DNA of 64,000 nucleotides. Origin: Silurus meridionalis (lineage: Eukaryota; Chordata; Actinopteri; Siluriformes; Siluridae). The notes under the pieces were generated by a model. That model did no database searches. It saw only the letters and a program-made list of their open reading frames with translations, and was not told the origin of the DNA. Position numbers and translations under genes: made by a program. Below, in pieces: positions 49,536 through 61,173 of this stretch (position 1 is its first letter; each line of letters opens with the position of its first letter). The stretch is taken from positions 9,398,773-9,462,772 of the forward strand of contig NC_060893.1 in assembly GCF_014805685.1 (NCBI RefSeq), read 5' to 3'.

Positions 49536-50300
49536 AGACTTTGTTGGCCATTTTAACAATGGAGTCGATGTGATTGTCCCATTGAGAGATGGTGGTGCCC
49601 AGTAGCCTAAATGACTCCACTGCTGCCACAGTGCTGTTTATGATGGTGAGTGGGGGGAGTGCAGGGGAGTTTCTCCTGAAATCCACAATCAACTCCACTG
49701 TGAGCGTGTTAAGCTTCAGGTTGTTTTGACTGCACCAGACATCCAGTTACTGAACCTCACTCCTGTATGGACTCATCACAGTCATCAATGATGCTGATAA
49801 CTGTAGTGTCATCTGCAAACTTCAACAGCTTAACTATAGGGGTCTATAGAGGTGCAGTTGTTGACAGACAGGGAAAAGAGCATTGGGGAGAGAACACATC
49901 CCGGGGTCACCAGTAATGATAGTATGTCTGTTTAATATTGAAATTCCCCAGTCTCACTAGCTATTGCCTATCTTTCATAAAGCTGGTAATCCACTGACAG
50001 GTACAGCTAGGAAAAGAAAGCTGGGTTAATTTGGTCGGGAGGAGTCTTGGGATGATTGTGTTGAAGGCCGAACTGTAGTCCTTGAACAGGAGCCTCACAT
50101 AAGTCCCGGGTTTGTCCAGATGTTGCAGAATGAAGTGAAATTCACAGAGCTATTTGCTTGGTAAGCAAACTGCAGGGGGTCCAGCAAGGGTCCAGTGATG
50201 TCCTTCAGACAAGCCAACAACAGTCTGTCAAATGACTGGGGATAATGGTGTTCTAGTGATCTGTTAAAGACCTTTGAAAAGATGATCTGCAACTACAGTT
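49536..50300 (-). pseudogene. L2/CR1-clade LINE reverse transcriptase fragment
   Basis: The minus-strand frame at 50095-50292 contains LKDITGPLLDPLQFAYQANS, a typical L2-clade RT block. Further downstream on the minus strand come a FADDTTVIS-like block (about 49795) and ELIVDFRRNSPALPPLTIIN followed by a 'RLLGTTIS' block at 49516-49698. Stops break it. It faces the RTE-like fragment. Confidence 0.75.
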
Positions 50301-50639
50301 TTTTCAACTTCCTTTTCAGCAATAGAAGGATAGGAAGTTCTTTCCTTACAGAAGGAAGAATTGTCTTCTCAGTCTCTAATTGCTGAATGACCTCACGGAT
50401 GATGGGGGTGAATCTTTTCTTTCAGATCATCATCTCCAAAGGTTAGAATTACAGGAAGACCATCACATACCTCATTCTCATCAAAACGGCATGGGATTGC
50501 ATCAACATGCAAAGCAAGAGATTCAACCAAAGCAAATGAAGGATTCACAAACACCTGAGCTGTGATGAAGTGTTTTTAGCATATGGCCTGATAGCCTCAA
50601 CAGGAACGTGTGAACATAATTATCAAGCAGGTGATTTAA

Positions 50640-51070
50640 AGTAAATTAAAGGATTCGCTCTAGCTCCTTTTTGGACGCATAATTTCTCAACCCACACTGA
50701 GGACGTCTGGACAGACTGTCAGCATCTAGATTCTGTTTTTTTGCTCTAAACTGCAACTTGAAAGTAAAAGTCGAAAGAGTTCAGAGCCATCTGTAGCTCA
50801 TAGAATCTAACTTTGTTGGTCAGTATGTACAGTATGTCAAAGGATAGCTGTCCGTACAACAGTGCAGTGGTTACCGTACAAATAATCATAGAATGTCTCA
50901 GTGTCAGCCCATTTAAGGGCCAAAAATTCCAGCTTATGAGCTGAATAATGGGCCTCGACCCGGAAAAGGCTTCAACTGGCAAAAGCAATAACCCTAAGCT
51001 GCCCATCCTGCTCTTGATATAGAGCTGTTCCTAGCCCTAGGTGCAGCATCCCCTAGGTGCAGCATCCAGC
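50640..51070 (-). pseudogene. Ty3/gypsy RNase H fragment
   Basis: On the minus strand, across frames: LYQEQDGQLRVIAFA, then VEAHYSAHKLEFLALKWADT and DYLYGN, a Ty3/gypsy RNase H signature. LNSFDFYFQVAV follows. No long terminal repeats were found next to it. Confidence 0.65.
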
Positions 51071-52784
51071 AACTTCTGCAGTAACTCCTTACAGACCATG
51101 TCATAATCCTGAGGGTGTGTTGGCAGAGCCCTCTCTTTGAATGTTGTTTCATCATGTAACCTTACATGATCACCTTATCAGTCCTACCGAAGTCAAGATC
51201 ATCAGGGTCAAAGATTGACCTAGGAGGAAGTGTGAAAAGACAAGAGGGACACAAAAGACCTGGCTACAAAGACTCAGAAGGAAGCTCCAAGATAGCTCAT
51301 TTATCAGAGCATGCCTCTTGTGTGGTCAATGAGCCTTCAAAAAGTGTCTCCATCTTTGTTTTCGGAATTCGCACAGATCCAATAATGCCATCGGATTTTT
51401 GTTGGAATCTGTATTCAAGGACACTCAGAATAGCTTTAAGCGCATAAGGTAAGCTGTGAATCAAATTGGCTCTTTTAGGCAAAATCAAATTTCCTTTTTA
51501 AATCAAGGTTTGTTGGGTGGCTTCTTGTTCCATGTGGTAACAACGTGTCATTGTCAAATCCAATATCAAAACTCTCAAAAAAGGCTCAATGTAACAATGA
51601 AAGGAAAAAAAAAAGTTTTAGTTCAAACTAAATCAATATCTTACCAGACTTTTTATCTAGTTTTAATTCTCAATCGTGATTATTTTTGCAAACATCTCCA
51701 CCAAACCTTTGGTACTCATCACTCTTCTCCCTACTATTTATTTATTTTATTTTATATTTATAATCATTCTGGGTTACACATGTTCACTAGCTAGCTGTGT
51801 TCTCTGCTGTAGTGCACAAAACCTTGGCTGACATCCATCTGCCAGAAAAGACATGCCTTCTGATATGGGGACAACATTCTAATTACAGGACTGACTGAGT
51901 CCTGGCTCAGGCTGGATTTAAAGCATACAATATTGTGGGTAAAGGAAAATATCTTTTATCTAGGCCACATCATCTTGGAGGGCCAATGTAAAATATCACA
52001 AGACCATGTTTAGCTGGTGACTCTGTTCTCTCGTCCACTGACTGTCAAAGAGAACACAAAACTTCTTAGGACTGATCAAGAGCAGTATTAAATTAGGTAC
52101 TGTGTAGTCCCATTGATCACAAAAATCCCCAATCACGTCTAATTGTGTGGACTCAATATATATCAAGTTTGCTTCAGCTATAGGTCGTCCTAATTACACT
52201 AAGCCTTTACACCTCTATGTACACAAAAGTGGGAACACAGCTGAGAGGGATTTTAGCTCAGGAACATGGGGACAGATATTGGGCCGTTGCGTATCTTTGC
52301 AAATCCTTAGACAATGTTGTAAAAAGTATGCCCTCATGCCTGAATGTTGTGGCTGCTGTGGCTGACAGTCTGGGCTGCTGAGAGAAAGGTGCTGTCACAC
52401 CCCCTGGTAGTGTACACCTTACATCAGGTAACAGATGTTATACACAACCTCAATACACAACATATGACAGCACTGGCTTATGAAATCACACTCAACTGAA
52501 GACCTAACCCTATTATGCCCACTTCTTAGTGGCAATTGGCTGCAATAGCACTATGTGACCTCCTAAATGTTGTAGATGTTTCCAACAACACACAAATGCC
52601 TTTAGAATATTGTACAGACCTCTTGTAGGCCTGATCGTTTTGATATTGCCCAAGACGAGGGGGATTGCCTTTATGTAGAAGGTGTGTACTCAAAACATTC
52701 TAATGGTGTGTATTTATGAGCGCATGGGGTTATAAAATTCGCTGACAAAATCATTGTCGCCAAACCATTACCATACACATTTGT
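51071..52784 (+). pseudogene. Decayed retroelement sequence, possibly retrovirus-like pol
   Basis: At about 52255-52360 the plus strand reads, across frames, HGDRYWAVAYLCKSLDNVVK and PSCLNVVAA. This resembles the region between reverse transcriptase and RNase H of gamma- or epsilon-type retroviral pol. It is full of stops. The 93-codon frame at 51166-51447 has no clear affinity. No gene is supported here. Confidence 0.35.
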
Positions 52785-53800
52785 GAAGGTAGACCAATAT
52801 GGGGTTTTTTCTCTGGCTGATGTCGATATTTAGAAATCAGGGCAGTCGATGGGTGATATATGATGCCAATTTCTGCCTGGTCCCCCTTCAGCTCATAAAT
52901 AAGTTTAGATTAAGGTATTTGTTTCTTTGCAACAAACTGTGAGACTTGAATTAAGCTAGTTCCTCTTTTCTCATGCTTTGTGACTAACAAAAGATTCACA
53001 TCCTCTGTTCTGTTAATAATCTGACTAATAAAAGAAAAGTGAGAAAAGAAATCTCTTTTTCCTCACTCACATCTTGTTTGTGCATGTGTGACAGACATCC
53101 CTCTGCAGAGAATTTTCTTTTTAATAATGTTTTTGCTGTTTGATTTCATTCAAGCCTGAGTCTTTGGAACCCACACCCACAGCAACAGAAAACTGTTTAA
53201 ATTAATAAAGTAAACAGGAAATGCACCAACCATTTTTGCCACTGGTCTTTGCAACTAAGCAGACAAGACTGAAAAAAGCTACACAAATCCATTATTAATG
53301 ATTGCAGGAGATCTAAACGATGCTCTCTCATGTATTCACAGTTCTAGCTCTTCTGGTTTCCCTGGTTGGATGCCGAATACAGACTACTGCCACCTGCTGG
53401 TATTGGAGAGTTATGTTCTCTCAAGCAAGCACAGAACGTAAACGCTGGCTCTAGTGCAACTTATTTTGCCCTGACGCATGTGACGCGATGCGATGCCTCA
53501 CTCAGCTTTTCTTAGAGCTAGTTATTTGGCACCGACTTGGTATGGGTTTGGTATGGGTCTACCTTAAGTCTTACTGTTTTCTTGAGAAATTACCACATAG
53601 TGCTCTTCAAAAAGATAACAGTCAGAGGGGTATATTAAAGGGTTATGCTGATGGAAAGACTTACCACAAGAGGCAGCGTAACATGCTCAACAACAATGGT
53701 TAGCTACTCGCAGATAACCATGTCTATTAATTGGCCTAATTTGCATCCAAATTCGACTAGAATCATCGGCTGGCCAATCAATCGGTCAACGTCTACACAT
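52785..53800. repeat. Diverged relative of the 1809-2440 element
   Basis: Shares with it, in the same order, 'gatatttagaaatcag', 'aaaaaagctacacaaatcca' and 'ggatgccgaatac', then 'actactgccacctg'. It is longer than the 632-bp copy. The right end 'atcggtcaacgtctac' resembles the reversed left end. Borders are approximate. Confidence 0.55.
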
Positions 53801-54664
53801 CTGCACAAGCTGCATAGCTTTTGGCACATACAAGCAAATGCCAGCTATATAAAAATAGAATCAGGGTATATAGTTACTGCTTTAAGTAAGCTTATGGCAC
53901 TGTGCATGATTTTGCCAAAACCTGGCAACAAAGACAGCTAATGGAACGCCTATAGCAAATTCTAATCTGATAGACCACTTTTTAAATACTGTTCAACTCT
54001 CTGCTAGTAATCATGTTTCACTAACTCTGCCCCTGCCGACAGATAAGTCAACACATCCTTTCGTGGCAAATCAGCAGGTCCTGATATGAAGCTTGAAACA
54101 TACCAAGGTCACTGAGCTGAAGTACTTGGGTCCTATTGTTAAAATTAAGACTGCCTCACTGTTTCGCTTCTCACAATCATTACAACCAATCTTTTGTATC
54201 TGTGCACTTTCTGTAAAACCTATACAATGTGAGCACTTGGCTTATGCAGTATATGTCCTTTCTAGTCAACTATCCTATAGTGTTGGACCCGTTTCCTTAT
54301 ATAGTATGAAATGTAGACCCTAAATGTATGTGGCTAACACATCTCTGGTATAATATCGAATAAGAAGTAGTTTTACCTTGGGCTCTGTCCAGTTTGCCTA
54401 AGAAAAATGCCTACCTCCTTGATTAAGCTAAAAAACGTACATGCCATACTGTGTGATTGGAGTTTCTCCTTTGGTATCAGCCAGGAAACCACAGAAATTA
54501 AATCCCCTTACACTGGAAATCCCCCTGGAGTTCTCAAACATTTTCGAATATTAATTTCAATTTCGGTTATGATAAAATGTGTGATGTGTATGATAAAAAG
54601 ACTACCTAACTATTTGTAACTCAAAATACAAGATGCTGTTATTTACACTTAAATAATTATAAAA
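53801..54664. other. Intergenic, no gene seen
   Basis: AT-rich sequence with short frames (53645-53941, 54093-54323, 54407-54619) that carry no domain I can recognise. It may continue the retroelement debris to the left. Confidence 0.4.
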
Positions 54665-55107
54665 CTGGCATGCGAAAGTTTGGGCACCCCTGGTCAAAAT
54701 CTCTGTTAATGTGAACAGTTAAGCAAGTGGAAGATAAAATTCTCCAAAAGGCATAAAGTTAAACATGAAACAATATTTTAAACAATATCAGTGTTTAGGG
54801 TGAAAAAGTGAAACAGCACGCTGCAAAAGAATGGGAAGCCCAGGAGACTTGAGCGCTCAGATAATTTTGACCAAGGTATCAGACCTTAATTAGCCTATTA
54901 GGGTCATGGCTTGTTCATAGGTATTGTTAGGAAAGGCCAGGTGATGCAAATTTCAATGCTTTATAAATACCCAGACTCCTCTAACCTTGTCCCAACAATC
55001 AGCAGCCATGTGTTCCTCTAAGCAGTTGCCTAACACTCTGAAAATACAAACGATTGATGCCCACAGATCAGGAGAAGGCTATAAGAAGATAGCAAAGTGT
55101 TTTCATG

Positions 55108-55897
55108 TACCGTAATTTCCGGACTATAAAGCACACCCATATATAAATATACTGAATTTTACAAATATTTTTATTTTTAAGATAAATAAGCCGCACCTGT
55201 CTATAAGCTGCATGTATCTACACTAATGAACTTTACACAGGCTTTAACGAAAGACACGTTACACACGGTGTAACGGGCGAAATATGTTGCGCTTCCTTTA
55301 GGAGCATAGCGGTATTTTGGGAATAGCCTGGCACTGCATTTTTCCGCTATTACTGTGTGTGTTCAAGACGAGGATTATGTCATTATTTTCTGATGCTGAT
55401 TTCTAAATTTCTTTGACTAACCCTTAATGCTGTTGCCAAGAAAAATAAAAAAGCAAGAGTTTTGGAAACCTGTCTATGCTTATATGATTTCTGTTGCAAC
55501 TGAAGTTAGCGAGCTCGCCCTTAACCATGGTTTAATGCGTTATAACGGCTTGTATCTAAACAGTAGCCGACCAAGTCAGTCATTGTTCACTGTCTTCCTC
55601 CTTCCTTTCACAACTATTTCTCTCGGGAGTTTATCTTTTGGCATCGTCGTGCGTTTAAAAATCACCCGATGGAAGTTTTTCTCCCGATGGCATGCAGAAC
55701 ACAGGTGAAGTGCGTTTTTTCGTTTCCGTTTGGAAATTTCATTGGTCTAATGTTATGTCGCTCAGTTTTTTGGCTTGAAGTTTGTGAAACCGGTAAAAAC
55801 CCAAAAAAAATGTATAAATTAGCCGCTTCGTTGTTTAAGCTGCGGGGTTCAAAACGTGGGGAAAAAAGTAGCGGCTTATAGTCCGAAAAAAAAGGTA
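55108..55897. mobile_element. 'taccgtaatttccggac' repeat element
   Basis: The left end is taccgtaatttccggactat. The right end reads, reversed, taccttttttttcggactat and then aagccgc. This is a familiar type of fish repeat with inverted termini. The target left by removing it joins the Tc1 frame (FHV to ISSVWNAI). The interior has no convincing gene despite a 93-codon frame at 55427-55708. Confidence 0.65.
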
Positions 55898-55924
55898 CTG
55901 ATCTCCTCAGTTTGGAATGCAATT

Positions 55925-57770
55925 CAGGGCTCCAAACTGCGACAAAAAATGTCGCATTTGCGACAAAATATATTTTTTTGCGAGTGAAATTTCTGCTAAG
56001 TTCGCCATTGGCAACAATCCAAATTTTATGCTTCGATTGTAAAATTTGCATCATAGGTGCAGGTTCTGTAACCAGTAGCCCATCATCTCATTTGTTGACG
56101 TAATGAAATGAGACATTGAATGTAAAAGTTTCACTAAATGAGAGCGCCAAAAAATACGATTGGGTAACGCAAGAGTCACCTTTCCGCACCTGGAAAAAAA
56201 ACTGTCGGAAAAAAAAATATATCTGACTTTTTCAAGCATTCCTCATCTCTGTCAAGCACCAGCATGAATGACACACCTGCTAACAAAAAAAAGCAGGCTC
56301 CAGCAGCAGTGCCAGCAGGAGCGCGCTGGAGAACGGCAAAGATACAGGGATTCATCTTTCTGCATCAGTCAATGAACACCGTGCAGAAAGACATTTCTAA
56401 ACGTCTTGGTTTCAGAAATGTTCTTGGCTGAGGTATGATAAGGAGACACAGGAAAGGTTTTGTGCATTTTGTTCAAGAGCGGGCAAAGAAATTACAGGGA
56501 GTTCATTACAGAAAAAGAACGTTATTGCCTACTACAGGCACATTTCTGCAGGTGTAGCAGTGACCAGGTTTATTGGTTTAGCTGAACTTGAACACTGCCA
56601 TGCATATAAAGTATAAGATAAAATAAAATGCTTGTTTAGTGATGCTAAACAAACTGATCGCGACTGGTGGCAGAAGAACAACATCGATGCTTCAGGAGGA
56701 GTAGGCGCTCTCTTAAGAGCAGAAATAGGACAGCACATTCTTTCCTTTCACTGTATGCCACACAGACTGGAATTAGCCATGCTGGATGTTCAGAAGTCTG
56801 TTCCAATGATTGAAATAATCGTTCCAAAAGTCTATGACTTGCTACAGGCTAGTATGGAAACCATACCATGTTAGCCCCAAAAGCAAACGTGAGTTGAAAG
56901 TCATTGGTATGGAGTGAGGTTGTGCCATTTGTACACCTTCCGCTGTAAAGACCCAGCGCTGGCTGCCTCACATTTACCGTGCCCTTTCTGTTTATCTTGC
57001 AGCTGATCAGACTACAAGCCAGGGCCAGTATACAGCTGTGCACCTACACATGCAATACCTTGCTGCCTCATCCAAAAACACAAATAAGAAGAGCAAAAAA
57101 CATCTCAGAACAAATGGAAAACTTGCCTTTTGTGGTGTTTTGTCACTTTCTCCATGACCTCTTTGGAGAAATCTCAAAGTTGAGTCATGTGCTTCAGAAG
57201 AACTCACTTGTTCTTCCTTAGGCTAAAGCAGCTATTAAATCCTGTGACACATTGCTGAAAAATAATTGTGGCATCAGTGCTGTACAGGCATGTTTTGCAT
57301 CTAGTTGAGATAAAGCTTTTTCTACCAATTTCATCTGCTGTGTGACCGTAGCTTTTCAGCTCAAAACAGCATCAAATCTAAATTACGCAATTCACACTTG
57401 GAAGATTTTATTAGAATCAGCACTAAAGGCCCATCACTTGAACAGTTTGATCCTGAACCATGTGTCAAACGCTGGCTTTCTGTAAAAAAAAAAAGAAGAA
57501 GAGGAGATGGCCAAGTGATATTGACATAATTATGGTCAGTGGCAGTGATAGTGGCTTAGATTCAGCATAAAGAAAAATTCTTTGACAGTATATAATTAAA
57601 AAGTTGGAAGTGACATTCAGTTCCCAAGTAAGTTTCAAGTCCCAGAACATTCACAAGATGAAAATGCTGAAACTGTAAGAAGAGGAGAGATATACAAACA
57701 ACAGGGTGACTAAAATTAAATTTTTTTTTTTTTTTTAAGTGCATCGTTATATGGCACTTGTTTTTTTTCT
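55925..57770 (+). pseudogene. ZNF862-type hAT transposon relic
   Basis: The left end is cagggctccaaactgcgac. Across frames it reads RWRTAKIQGFIFLHQSMNT, CFSDAKQTDRDWWQKNN, ASGGVGALLRAEIGQHILSF, FHCMPHRLELAMLDVQKSVP and KNTNKKSKKHLRTNGKLAFC, then a Lys-rich end near 57490. These match the transposase-derived region of ZNF862/KIAA1586-like proteins. At least five frame breaks. The right border is not precise. Confidence 0.6.
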
Positions 57771-58648
57771 CCTATAGGAACCAATGGCTTCTTAATTGAT
57801 TTTTTTAGTTACAAGAAATAGTGGAGGTCAAGATAAGGTCTGGAAGACCAAGAAAAATATCAGAGAACTGCTGGTAGGATTGCTAGAAAAGCAAGTCAGA
57901 ACCCCCGTTTGACTGCAAAAGACCTCCAGGAAGATTTGGCAGATTGTGGTACACTGTACAACTGTTCAGCGACACCTGCACAAATATGGCCTTCAAGGAA
58001 GAGTCATCAGAAGTACTTTTGTTCATGAAAAGAACACCAGGCTAACTGTTAAGCATGGGGTTGGATCGATCATGCTTTGGGGTTGTATTGCAGACAATGG
58101 CATGGAGAACATTTCACAGGTAGAAGGAAGAATGGATTCAATTAAATTCCAACAAACTCTTATAGCAAACATAACACAATCTGCAAAAAAGCTATAGTTG
58201 AAAAGAGGATGGCGTCTTCAAATGGATATGATCCTAAACACACCTCAAAATCCACAATGGACCTCAAGAGGCGCAAACTGAAGGTTTTGCCATGGCACTC
58301 ACAGTCTATTGACCTAAACATCATTGAAAATCTGTGGATAGACCTCAAAAGAGCAGTGTGTGCAAGACCCCCCAGGAATCTCACAGAACTGGAATACTTG
58401 GTAAAGTACTCACTCGCTGTGATACTTGCTAAAGGGGGTGCTACTAGTTACTGACTATGCAGGGTGCCCAAACTTTTGTTGCAGGCCATTTTCCTTTTCT
58501 GTTATTTTGAAAATGTAAAAAAGATTTAGTTTCAAAAATAAAGGGAATGCATCATCTGTAACTTTATGCCTTTTGGAGATCATTTCATCTTCCCCACTCG
58601 CTTAACTGTTCACATGAACATAAATTTTGACCAGGGGTGCAAACAATA

Positions 58649-59274
58649 AAACTTCAATTCTAAAAAAACTGAATTGTCTCCTCATTCAATTTTCCACCAC
58701 ACAAAACTATACACAAAGCAGATTGTACAGGTGAAGATCAACACATTAACCACTTGTGCTTTAATCAGTATTAATAGCAGCATTTTTTTAATTTATTTAT
58801 TTATTTTTAATGTAGAAATCCAAATTATCACTAAGATCACTTTCTTCCTGTTTTGATCTACAGCTCACATTGAAAATTTTACCACACTTCAGTCTTTGTT
58901 TAGACTAAATTTAGTCCCATGCAGGCATTTTAGCCAGTATATTTCTTGATTCAATATATGTACAATCTTCAGGAAAATGTATTCTTTGCCATATTTTGAC
59001 CCAAGCAAGCTCAAATTTTTTACCATAAATTTAAAAAAAAACAATGACTGGATTCAGGATTTTGGTTTATTAGCAGCCAAGCAAGACAGCAAACAAACCA
59101 ACTGGTACCACAATACAAGCCAAAGGCCTCCCGAAATTTAGTGTTGCTCTTTTATTACTTTTAGGATAAAGTCCTGTAACATTCTCCTACTAATAAAATG
59201 CGTACCTTATTTAAAACTTTGGGGTCATTCTTTTTTTTTTTCTGACCACACGATAACGTAACAGGAATCACTAT
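58649..59274. other. Intergenic, no gene seen
   Basis: AT-rich with A and T homopolymers. The segment at 59060-59120 ('aactggtaccacaatacaag') loosely resembles 21100-21170, perhaps an old repeat. Confidence 0.4.
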
Positions 59275-59742
59275 TTGGATCACACAGTAAGTAGACAGAT
59301 AACACTAAAGGCTCCCTGGTACTATTGTGTCCGGGATATTATGCATAAAATGGCTTCAGCTGTTCTGAAAGTCTTTAGTGAAAACACACATGTAAAACGC
59401 AAGATGACGTTTGAAAATAAACCAGAGGACAAATATATAGGAGTTGACCTACCGTGGAAGATAAAAACTCATGGGAATCCATGTTTCGCGGTTTTCGCAC
59501 GGCTTATACACCCTGACAACATACAAACAGTTACGAGCAGTGCTTCCTCTCTGAGTCAATTACATGGAAGTGTGGAGAAGTGCTGCCTCTTACAGCCTAA
59601 AAGTAGAACTTCAGTACTTCTACAGCTCTGTGAAGTCAAACTGAGCTGGCAAAAACAACAAAAAAGATTTTTACACAAGAAAAGAAAAAAGCAGTCAAGT
59701 CGGACAGTTTTGCCTGTAGTACCCTTTTATGATGTTTCTTGA
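59275..59742 (+). CDS. Unassigned 155-codon ORF
   Basis: I do not recognise this protein. It has mixed composition with internal Cys and His and no low complexity, for example APWYYCVRDIMHKMASAVLK and VFARLIHPDNIQTVTSSASS. The C-terminal part is basic (KQQKRFLHKKRKKQSS). There is no signal peptide, membrane span or known motif. An AATAAA at about 59837 follows the stop by about 100 bases and could be its polyadenylation signal. It could be a single-exon gene, the last exon of a longer gene, a retrocopy, or chance. No neighbouring transposon explains it. Confidence 0.3.
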   Translation: MDHTVSRQITLKAPWYYCVRDIMHKMASAVLKVFSENTHVKRKMTFENKPEDKYIGVDLPWKIKTHGNPCFAVFARLIHPDNIQTVTSSASSLSQLHGSVEKCCLLQPKSRTSVLLQLCEVKLSWQKQQKRFLHKKRKKQSSRTVLPVVPFYDVS

Positions 59743-60010
59743 GGTTCTTTAGCTAGATGTTTAGGAAGTTAAGATCCCAAAAGAAGTTAGTTCAGGGTTG
59801 CGATGCCAAATAGACGACTTTATTAATAAAGTGTTCAATAAAACCAAGTAATTCAGTGGAAAACCTGAAAAATCACAGTATGTGCATGATCGTAAATATT
59901 TCTATCTTTCATTTAATGGCCAACTTTCTTATTTATTACTTTATTCTTTTTTTCACCATTAAACCTTTTTATCAAACTGATCAACTGGGTTTTCTACCCA
60001 CTTTTTTATC

Positions 60011-60180
60011 AAGTCAAGTCAAATATACTTTTATTGTCATTCCAAAGATATACAGTGCAGTACAAAGTAAAACAAAACAACGTTCTTCCAGGACCAAGGT
60101 GTTGCATAAGACAACATAAATTAACAAAAGTAACCGAAAACACAGAGCTACACAAAACTAATTGGGCCTAACATGAAGTG
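60011..60180 (-). repeat. Second copy of the 2717-3150 repeat
   Basis: 'caagtcaagtcaaatatac', 'tttattgtcatt', 'caacgttcttccaggacc' and 'aacacagagctacacaaa' occur in the same order as in the arid3 intron copy. Only about 170 bases are kept. Confidence 0.7.
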
Positions 60181-60302
60181 CATGTGTACGACAATAGTCG
60201 CAAGACATAATGACGTTATATAAGTAATGTAATGTAAAACGTAATAGTGATATGATGATCTGTGATGAGTCCTCCTTTTATAGTCCTGCTTTATATTATA
60301 AT

Positions 60303-60370
<68 letters not shown>
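60303..60370. repeat. Compound (TA)n(GA)n microsatellite
   Basis: TA units at about 60303-60326, followed directly by about 22 GA units. Confidence 0.95.
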
Positions 60371-60375
<5 letters not shown>

Positions 60376-61173
60376 TTTTTCTGTGTTAGAGCTGTTCAGT
60401 ACAGTCTATGAAGAAATGTCACTGGAATGTTCAAAAAATGTTCCTATAACACCATACCAGCCAAAGAAACAGATTCTCTTTCACAATAAGTAAACACTGC
60501 CACCAGCCACTTTATTTGGAACATCTGTATGGGAGACGCACAGCACATGCAGCAAAACTCATGCACACATATTTTGTCTAAATGCATACATGCAGCTGAA
60601 ACTTCACTTACATACAAGTCTAATAGTTTTCATTGTTTAGTTAAAAAAAAAGACAAACAACAAAAGTTAATTTGTCCACTTATCAGATTGAAAATTTTAA
60701 AAATGTATATTAAAGATATTTTAATTATAGAAAAAACTGTGAAACCCAAAGAAAAGTCAATAAGGCAGCAATTGTTTTGGTAGCAACCATACTGAATGTT
60801 GTAAATAAAAAGCATGATTGATTCAGAGTGCTAAATTCAGTTTTACAACTACCTCACTTTTGATATCTAGTGAAGGCTGTAAAGTACAGACATTTAAACC
60901 ACATGGACTGTTAAAATACATCTATGAACATAATAAGTGAATAATAAGAAATGCCCCAAACTTTGTATCACTCATAAGATTATTAAGTCATTATTGTTGC
61001 CCTACAAGGGGGCTGAGGTTCCTTAACAATGGCTTGAAAAGATGTGTTTATGTTGTGGTAGCCCCAGTGAACAAAAGGAGAACCTAACAGACATTAAGAA
61101 TTCTAAACAATAAAAATGAATTGTCATTAATTTTTTGGGGCCATATGAGTCACCCAAAAGTGTTTCCTTGTCA
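60371..61173. other. 3' flank of the SLC41 gene
   Basis: Non-coding AT-rich sequence; it should include the 3'UTR of the leftward transporter gene. Frames at 60529-60815 have no domain. Confidence 0.5.

Larger units (their letters stand above)
54670..58648 (+). pseudogene. Tc1 transposon split by two insertions
   Basis: Inverted ends: 'gtttgggcacccctggtcaa' at the left and 'ttgaccaggggtgcaaac' at the right. The left transposase fragment ends at about 55107 (IDAHRSGEGYKKIAKCFHV). The right fragment (57830-58454) includes TVQRHLHKYGLQGRVIRS, LTVKHGVGSIMLWGCIADNG and SQSIDLNIIENLWIDLKRAV. The reading frame is broken. It is interrupted at 55108-55897 and about 55925-57770. Confidence 0.8.

Noticed and set aside
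55427..55708. 93-codon ORF in the 'taccgtaatttccggac' element
   Set aside because: It lies wholly within a dispersed repeat and has no transposase or other domain.
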